A stretch of DNA of 64,000 bases from positions 13,091,614-13,155,613 of the forward strand of contig JAJEKV010000033.1 in the NCBI GenBank assembly GCA_021234155.1, in the 5' to 3' direction. The position numbers were made by a program, and so were the translations under genes. Below are positions 57,745 through 64,000 of this stretch, one piece after another; position 1 is the first letter of the stretch, and the number at the start of each line of letters is the position of its first letter. The notes under the pieces were generated by a model. That model was given only the letters and a program-made list of their open reading frames with translations, made no database searches and was not told the DNA's origin. The DNA comes from Isoetes taiwanensis (taxonomy: Eukaryota; Streptophyta; Lycopodiopsida; Isoetales; Isoetaceae).

Positions 57745-57985
57745 GTTGTATAGACCTTATGCAGGGGTTGAGTACCCTGTATCATATACCTTATGCAGGG
57801 GTTGTATACACCACCATGAAATATTTAGAAAACATATTTACTCGGTATCATACACCTTCTGCATGTGTTAGGTACACAGGTATGACACCCATGTATCATA
57901 CATATATTTTTAAGATACATGAATAGATTTATAGACCTTCTGCAGGTGTATGATACACGTGAGTAGTACACATCTATCATACATA
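57745..57985 (+). repeat. Degenerate tandem repeat around accttctgcaggtgtatgata
   Basis: Variants of atagaccttatgcaggggtt, catacaccttctgcatgtgt and atagaccttctgcaggtgta recur about five times, linked by tatcatac/tatgatac sequences that are mutual inverse repeats. Confidence 0.55.
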
Positions 57986-59530
57986 TGTTTATAGCATACA
58001 AGCCTCAACCAGTCTTACATCCTTCTTTGGCAACTGAATAAATGCACCTACTGCTTCACCAATGTTATCTGCACCCGATGTAGGAAAGGGCATGGGCGGC
58101 AACCTGTGCGGCTAGGGCGGCAAGAAGAGAGAGGGCCGCCCCTCTTTCTCTTCTATTCCGGCACTGCCGCATCACCCATATTCGAATCCCTTCTCTCTGG
58201 TGCTAGCCAGGGTTTGCTTTCTTGGATACAAAACTGTTTTCTTCATCAAAGGCTGCTGATTTCTTGGTTCTTGGGCTGCTTCAAGGCGGACTCCCTGGTT
58301 CTCACAAGATAAAACCACTAACGTGGTTTTTTGTTCTAATGCTTCAGATAAGCATGATGATCTTCTACAAGCATAGTGGAGATTTACAAGTAAAAGGTTT
58401 CTGCGCAGTTTTAGCGATATTAGCTTCTTTGTACTTCACAAATGGAATAGGCATCCGGGCCCTTTCTCGGAAGATACATGTTAGTTAGCACCGAGCGGCC
58501 TAAGAAGGCGCAGGGACGACTTGTTATTCCTTTTGTTTGTGGTTGAGCACACCTAAAAAAGCGTGACGCTTATAAGGTGGAACAAAATTGTAGAACCTCT
58601 TTGAGAAGGGGTTTCGTGTTCTTGAGAGATTTAGCGGTGTTACTCTTATTTCGAGGTTTTGTTTTCGGGATGGTTATTCCCTTCCTTCACTCCTGTTTCC
58701 TTGCTAAGCGGGGAAGAGACAACTCATCCGGTAAAGTATGGTTAAGAGACAGTATAATGAATTTTTGTGTTGATGGCGAAGTTCATTTGGAGGCTTCTTG
58801 TAGTGCATGAGAATGATGTACGAGAACACATGAGCGATAATCCCCACAATGCAAAGCATTTACATTACTAGGGTCCACTTCTCGTTGGAGGGGCACCCGT
58901 CGTGTAACCCCACAATGTGGCGGTGATGCAAAGCTAGGGATTTAAAATGTTCTAACTAGAGCATTTTTAGGTAATGAAAAGCCCATTGATGCTCAAAATC
59001 TTGATAAGCTTGAGCATACTAAATACTTAAGTGCTGATGCTTAAGTAACTCAAGTACTAATATGCTTGAGTGGCTGTTGTTTTGGACAACATGCCTTCAG
59101 TCATCATTAAGGATTGCATACAGGTTACTTCAAAAACAGGTTCTCAAGACAACGATCACATACTTGTTTATTTTCCTACCTCATCAGGTGTTGTTACATG
59201 TTACAGGAGTAACTTGGTATGTAAATTTTCTATTTGTCTCATTAGGAGACTAAATAAGCACGCCAGGGGGAGATGAAGAAGTTGAGGTGTGAGCTCCTGT
59301 AGTAATCTCCTTCTGTGGTGTTGCATGTACTTTTATTACAAAAATTAAAAAGTGGCACTTCCTTTTCTCCAAAAAAAAAAAAAAAAAAAAAAATGTTATC
59401 TGCACCCCAGCATATGATTGGAAGTTCAATAGGCACCACAGATTTCGTGATCTTTGTTGCTAAATTCAATGGATCAACATCCTTGCCATGAAGGGTGGCT
59501 CTCTTTACCCCAAATGGCATGTATAATTGC
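57985..59530 (-). pseudogene. CACTA-type accessory protein piece split by a retroposon
   Basis: Minus-strand coding sequence runs from about 59530 to 59392 and resumes at 58076 down to about 57985. With the insertion set aside it reads continuously through MPFGVKRATLHGKDVDPLNL, KSVVPIELPIICWGADNIGE and AVGAFIQLPKKDVRLVEA. It then meets a possible gtatgc splice donor. The pattern (HG-x-x-(V/L)xP...V-x-IxLPI...D-x-x-x-xGEAVGxFIxxPKxxV) resembles the DUF8039-like domain encoded beside tnp2 in many plant CACTA elements. That assignment is from memory of the family and is moderate in strength. Upstream it merges into palindromic repeats, so the N-terminal part is missing. Confidence 0.5.
58077..59391 (+). 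mobile_element. Retroposed insertion with poly(A) tail and 16-bp target-site duplication
   Basis: The 16-bp sequence aatgttatctgcaccc occurs at 58061-58076 and again at 59392-59407. The ~1.3-kb insert between them ends in an A tract of about 24 nt (59371-59393, partly shared with the duplication). This is the signature of target-primed reverse transcription by LINE machinery. The insert has only short frames (for example 58577-58810 and 59062-59276), none recognised. It could be a processed pseudogene of a non-coding or unknown transcript, or a non-autonomous LINE derivative. Removing it restores the host reading frame. Confidence 0.75.
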
Positions 59531-59720
59531 CCTCGTTGGCGCTCCCCAAATGGCTCCATGGGGGGGTGCCCCCCTATACCCCCCCTCCCTCCCCTCCTTT
59601 CCCCAACCCCCATTTGGGGGTATATATACTCCCCCCTAGCAACTAACCAAATGGGGGTATACCCCCCCCCCCCAAACCACCCCCCAAATGGCGCCATTTG
59701 GGGGGTATACCTACCCCAAA

Positions 59721-59754
<34 letters not shown>

Positions 59755-60115
59755 TTAAAAAAAAAAAAAAAAAAAAAAAAATTGGCGGATGCAAATGGCC
59801 CATGGCGCCATTTATGGCGCCATTTTATCCTCAAGGTGCCATGTGGGGGTATACACCCCCATGGCACCCCCAAATGGCACCATTTGAGGGGTATACCCCC
59901 CCCTCGGCACCCCCAAATGGCCCATGGAGCCATTTGAGGGGCTCCAAATGGCACCCCAAATGGCTCCATAAGCCATTTGGGGGTATACTACCCCTCGGCA
60001 CCCTCTAAAATGGCGCCATTTGGGTGGTATACCTGCCCACAGCACCCCCAAATGGGCCATGAAGCCATTTGAGGGCTCCAAATGGGGCCCCAAATGGCTC
60101 CATTTGGATGTATAC
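59531..60115. repeat. Array of AAATGGCGCCATTT / GGTATACC palindromes
   Basis: About ten imperfect units combine a cccaaatggcgccatttggg-type palindrome and a ggggtatacccc-type palindrome, for example at 59610, 59650, 59685, 59845, 59880, 59915, 59985, 60010 and 60050-60110. Variants replace the centre with ctcc, ccat or cacc. Two long A tracts (59718-59756 and 59758-59780) interrupt the array. Open frames on both strands here are artefacts of the repeats. The array abuts the CACTA-type coding piece, so subterminal repeats of the same element are a reasonable interpretation. Confidence 0.65.
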
Positions 60116-60539
60116 ATGTGATGAATGGCTCTAACAAAAAGACGATGCATATAGAAAGACTTACCTGGATATGGTGGTCACCATTTTGGTGAAAAAACTA
60201 TCGGCGACTGGAGTATATGGATCTTGTAAGAATATTGCAGCGCCTCAAAAAGAAGCGCCCAAAAACCCGTGGCAAAATGCTAATGTTACCTGAAAATAAA
60301 TGACTGCAAGAAGCCGCCTAGAAGTGCCGATCGGTATGGAACCATCGAAGACCCTGCATCCGCCTATAGAAGGATCTATACAAGCGCCTAAAGAAATGAT
60401 ATGTCGAGCAGCAACAACAAATTTGGGATTTCAAATTTTGAATTTCAAATTTAGGCGAGGAGAGGCTTTCAAATTTATCTTGGCGGAGGGGTTTCAAATT
60501 TAGGCGGGCATTTTAAATTTCGCTCGCCTTCCACGAGCC
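60116..60539. other. Non-coding stretch between repeat arrays
   Basis: No gene recognised. The phrase tttcaaatttaggcg recurs three times near 60436-60505. Confidence 0.35.
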
Positions 60540-60870
60540 GCCATACCCACCCGCCCGGCGCCACCTACATTCGCTTTGCTTCCGCCCGCTGCGACTACCG
60601 GCGCCCGGCTTAGCCGCCGGCCGGCCCGCTACTAGATGGCCTATTGGACCTAGCGCCAGCGCCTGCTGCTAGATGGCCTAGCGCCGCCTACATCCCGCCT
60701 GCTTAGCGCCGCCTACATCCCCCTGCTTCCCGCCGCCTGCGACCGCCAGCGCCAGCTTCGACTGCCAGCGGCGCCTGCTGCTAGATGGCCCATTGGACCT
60801 AGGCCAACCGGCCGGCGCTGCAGCTAGATGGCCTAGCGCCTAGTGCGGTCTGCCAGCGCTTAGCTTAAGC
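60540..60870 (+). repeat. GC-rich compound repeat island
   Basis: Units such as ctgctgctagatggcc, tagcgccgcctacatcc and ggcctattggacctagcgcc recur two to four times each. The stretch is much richer in GC than the surrounding DNA and has no long open frame. Confidence 0.6.
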
Positions 60871-61491
60871 GCTTTGTTTTCATCACTCTAGACACTAAAG
60901 ATATCAAGAATCATGAAGGCAAGTCTCCAAGGCAAAGGTAGGTCTTCTTTTACTTGATTTTTTAGTTTTCCTAGTCAAATAGCACCAGTTTCTTGAATAT
61001 ATGTTTGCTTGATGCATATTGAGGAGGCAAATGGCATGCATCCTTAGCATGATTTGCTTTATTAAATGCATGTTGAGGAATGCAAAGGGCGCCATGGCGC
61101 CATTTGCATTCACCACCATGCATTTGATCCAGATGTTATATCAAATGCATGCTGTGGATGCCTCATCATGTTTGGAAATGGCACCTTGAGGATGCAAATG
61201 GCCCATGGCCATTTGCACCATACACCAAAAAATTTCAAAAAAAAATTTCCAATTTTTTTTTTTTTTTTTTTTTTTTTTGGGGTTTAAATTGGCGCAATTT
61301 CCACCCCAACACCCTTTTTTTTGGGGATTTTTTTTTGGGTGCTGGGGGTGTAAATGGCACCATGTTGCATCCTCAAGGTGCCATTTCCAAGATGCTGAGG
61401 ATGCAAATGGCTTATGGCCATTTGCATTCACTAGCATGCAAAACAATATGTTGAGGATGCATTCACCAAAGATGCATTTGGTCCGCTTCAC
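60871..61491. repeat. Second AAATGG...CCATTT repeat region with poly-T/poly-A tracts
   Basis: Copies of ggatgcaaatggc, ggccatttgcat and gaaatggcaccttgaggatg recur at about 61060-61110, 61165-61215 and 61345-61430, in both orientations. Long T and A tracts lie at 61219-61278 and 61313-61338. The segment 59740-59820 (A tract followed by ggatgcaaatggcccatgg) is related in inverse order, so the two regions could be opposite subterminal parts of one element. Confidence 0.5.
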
Positions 61492-61697
61492 GCTCGGTAT
61501 GCCGGAGATTTCTTTGTGGAGTCACCTTCGTCCCAACTTGGTACCACCAAGATTTTAGTCACGATGAGATTCAAAATGCGGCTTACAACTTTGACGAAGA
61601 GGCATTTAGTGGGGCAGGATTTGACATTCTTATGAATGTTGGCAAAGAAAAGCATGATCCTACTAATGGCGTTGATTCAATTCAGCAACAAATTTAA
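61492..61697 (+). pseudogene. C-terminal piece of an unknown protein
   Basis: A plus-strand frame reads CGVTFVPTWYHQDFSHDEIQ, then NAAYNFDEEAFSGAGFDILM and ends VDSIQQQI with a TAA. It has coding-like composition, no start of its own, and follows directly after the palindromic repeats. I do not recognise it. A transposon protein is the simplest guess from position. Confidence 0.3.
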
Positions 61698-61919
61698 GAT
61701 TTTTTAGCTTCATAAACAAATTTTCTTGATGTGTAAATTTGTCAATTTCGTAGTTAATGATGCCTTTCTTCCCGTAAAATAGGTAAAACTTGCTAACTTA
61801 AGTTGCGATTTTTTTTGTTGTTTCCCCCTCGATATTAATGGCGCCAATAAATGGCACTTTAGATGCATTTTTTTTGCTAAATTGCGCCATAATTGCTCAA
61901 AAAATGGTCATAAAATGGA
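61698..61919. other. Non-coding stretch
   Basis: AT-rich sequence with further atggcgcca-type motifs near 61837-61862 and 61880. No gene was seen. Confidence 0.4.
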
Positions 61920-62141
61920 TTAAAAAGGATTTTCATCCCTAATTGGAATCACGAAATTTCTCATTTTAATGAAATTGTGCTTTATTGACTCAAGGGTGGC
62001 TTTGCAAACTGGACAAATAGGGCTGACAATTGGCTTATAAGAGTGAACTTTGACATTGATTCTCAGCACCTTATATGCACAACTTGCTAAAGAAAGATAG
62101 ACTGCTTTGAAGGAATGTTTTTGTTCCAGGCCCTGGACCAA
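61920..62141 (-). pseudogene. LINE zf-RVT-like C-terminal fragment
   Basis: The minus-strand frame contains VLRINVKVHSYKPIVSPICP and then VCKATLESIKHNF. The pattern CPxC-x5-E-x-x-xH resembles the zinc-binding C-terminal region of plant LINE reverse transcriptases (CPxCxxxxEsxxHxFxxC). The match is short and the final Cys is missing. No upstream reverse transcriptase was seen. Confidence 0.35.
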
Positions 62142-62460
62142 ATAAGACGATGATTAGCATCTGGAACTGCACGTTGCTAGTGAGGTGAAGGAGGCAAAGG
62201 AGCTATATAGTGAGATGCTTATAACAGTTCTTGACAAAGTCCTTATCCCAAGAAATATCCACTGCAACCCTAGGCAGCAACTCAACTGGATGTTTGAGTA
62301 GCATTCAGTAGCAACACTAGACAGCAACTACTGGATGTTTTCAGCCACTACTTCTCATGTATTATAATCCAGCCACATCAATTTGTAAGTGTCCTTAAAG
62401 TCTTGCCAAACCGGAGTCGATCGACATAGCACTAGGCTAAAATAAGAGTAGAATAAAGGG
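62142..62460. other. Non-coding stretch before the Ty3/Gypsy element
   Basis: Contains a small direct repeat (tagcagcaact-type, near 62275 and 62317). No gene was recognised. It may include the decayed gag part of the following element. Confidence 0.35.
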
Positions 62461-63880
62461 CCAAAGATTGGATGTTATATTTGTGGAGGGTCGCATTATG
62501 AATCTAATTGTCCAAAGAATACAGCCTCAGTGGATAAGAATGTAAAGAAAGTATAGTTCAAAGAGCCGCCACCCAAAGAAAGACAGGTTGCTCAATCCCA
62601 TCATGTGGAGGACAGACCAAAAACTTCTAGGGAGGGGAAAAAATAAATAAAGGAAAGCTCACAGGTATTGAGCAAGAAAAAGGGAGACTGCAAATTGCTT
62701 ACCTAAAAATCTGTCGGGAGTTGATACAGGGTCTCCAACATGGTTGTTTAAATGAAAGATCCAGTAAAAGGCCAGGATGTGACTCTGACGATGGATCAAC
62801 ACATGATTTCATCTCACAGGACTTGGTGTACAAATTAGGATTACCTATTTGTGATACAAACAAAAATCACAATTGTGCAAGGTTTGAAGGGTCCCAAGAA
62901 TCAGTGCGACAAATATGTAATAGCTCCTCTTTAAATAGAGCAGTACTCAGAAGAAAGAGTTTTAATTCTGGCCCTCTAGGATGTATGGATGTGATATTAG
63001 GAATTGGATGGCGATAACAGTTTGATGCTCGACCTAATTATTGTGAAAAGACGGTGACTATAACTGTTGAAGGTCAACCTTTGAAGTTGCACTTAGATTC
63101 CACATCTCAAGCTGAACCCTTGTTGACATATTCGGAAGCTAAGAGGTTCATACAAAGTGAAGCAGAGTCGTACTTCATTTACTTAAGGAATTCAGATCCA
63201 CAGCCACAGGTGCCTCATGAATTGTACAGTTTCCTCAGGCAATTCGATGATCTCTTCAAAGATGAGGAAACTCTAGATTTGCCTCTTCATCGCCTCGAAG
63301 ATCATACAATACAATTATAAGAAAACGCAAAATTTTCAAATAGGGCGCCTTACCGAGTCAGCCATTTTGAAAAATTGGAACTTGAAAGGCAGATAACAGA
63401 GATGTTAGAACGTCAGTTAATATGGCCGAGATGTTCACCTTTTGGCACACCAGTCATTCTGATTAAAAAGAAAGATAAGGGATATAGGATGTGCGTAGAT
63501 TATAGAGCTCTCAACAAATAGAAGATTTGTGAAGGATTTTGCAAAAATAACTCTCCCTCTTAGCAGGTTTTTAAAGAAAGATATACCCTTTAGAAGCCGA
63601 GGAAGCTTTTCAGATTTTGAAAGAGAAAATGGTAACTGAACCAGTACTAGTACTGCCTGATTGGAACAAGCCTTTGATAGTATGTTCTGACGCCAGTGGA
63701 AATGCTATTGGTGCAGTACTCATACAAGACGGGCATCCATTAGCTTATGTTAGTCGTGTGCTCAAACCGTTGGAACGGAAGTATAGTACTTATGAAAAAG
63801 AATTGATTGCCTTGGTTCATGCACTAAAGAAATGGAGACATTATCTTATAGGATCAAAGTTTGTGGCTTGATTTGATCAG
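62461..63880 (+). pseudogene. Ty3/Gypsy retrotransposon pol, internally deleted
   Basis: In order on the plus strand are: a zinc knuckle (CYICGGSHYESNCPK, about 62473-62517); an aspartic-protease-like segment (GSTHDFISQDLVYKLGLPIC) and its flap/loop partner (MDVILGIGWR); a linker with LRQFDDLFKDEETLDLPLHR; the N-terminal part of reverse transcriptase (APYRVSHFEKLELERQITEM, GTPVILIKKKDKGYRMCVDY); then, after RALNK and a stop, a jump straight to the RNase H part (FSDFEREN, then SDASGNAIGAVLIQDGHPLA and YEKELIALVHALKKWRHYLI). The reverse-transcriptase core with its YxDD motif is deleted at about 63530. The protease active site reads DSDDGSTH instead of DSGSTH. The element is dead. It is class I LTR type, Ty3/Gypsy by domain order, and no LTRs are visible in the window. 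Confidence 0.85.
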
Positions 63881-63892
63881 CAGAGTTTGAAA

Positions 63893-64000
63893 CATATATA
63901 AATACAGTATATTTATATTATCAATGCACGACAGTTAAAGCTCATTGACACATATATAAACACAGTATATTTATATTCTCAATGCACGACAGTTAAAGCT
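63893..64000 (+). repeat. 58-bp tandem duplication inside the Gypsy pol region
   Basis: The unit beginning catatataaa and containing caatgcacgacagttaaagc is repeated at 63893-63950 and from 63951 to the window end with two substitutions. One reading of the unit includes NARQLK, a conserved run after RNase H in these elements, so the duplication lies in former coding sequence. Confidence 0.75.

Noticed and set aside
59454-60150. Long Pro/Gly-rich frames on both strands over the palindrome array
   Set aside because: They are translations of short palindromic repeats and poly(A) tracts, with equal coding look on both strands.

Overview
The window is nuclear DNA of a land plant with a large, repeat-rich genome. 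Two ordinary genes sit in about 64 kb of decayed transposons and gene fragments: a SEC61-alpha translocon gene and a PPR gene with long runs of 31-residue repeats. Fragments of PLS/DYW-type PPR, GRAS, BAHD, U-box/ARM-like, FAD-monooxygenase and glycosyltransferase genes are plant-type. The PPR style and the density of CACTA, LINE and Ty3/Gypsy debris would suit a fern or another seed-free vascular plant. That placement is an inference and I cannot name a species.

Layout. 1-11443: intergenic DNA with a duplicated block, a palindrome module, a 262-bp inverted-repeat element, a 668-bp inverted-repeat element and two faint pseudogenes (glycosyltransferase-like; coiled coil). 11444-25665 and 29104-43418: two direct copies of one ~14.2-kb segment. 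Each holds a CA-rich inverted-repeat element, a CACTA-type end, a GRAS fragment, a tRNA-like sequence, CACTA subterminal repeats, transposon exons, a BAHD acyltransferase pseudogene, two oppositely oriented PPR fragments and the end of an ARM-like gene. 25666-29103: spacer carrying a broken minus-strand gene of an uncharacterised, transposase-like family. 43419-44925: continuation of the ARM-like gene and an FAD-monooxygenase fragment. About 45490-49660: a CACTA element with Transposase_21 (tnp2) pieces on both strands and a SET-domain-like reading frame. 50661-54439: the two intact genes, divergent, 530 bp apart. 54440-64000: PPR and LINE scraps, a CACTA-type coding piece split by a retroposon with a poly(A) tail and a 16-bp target-site duplication, arrays of AAATGGCGCCATTT-type palindromes, a GC-rich repeat island and a broken Ty3/Gypsy element.

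Main interpretations. The two 14-kb copies differ largely at CAG/CTG (CHG) sites, with either copy being the damaged one. This looks more like methylation-linked sequence error, on top of a smaller number of true indels, than like ordinary divergence. Several stops, frameshifts and one missing splice acceptor in these copies may therefore not be real. The CACTA element at 45-49.7 kb makes sense if a ~1.05-kb internal segment was inverted. A similar ~0.85-kb inversion explains the PPR fragments in both 14-kb copies. Only SEC61-alpha and the 603-residue PPR look like functional genes.
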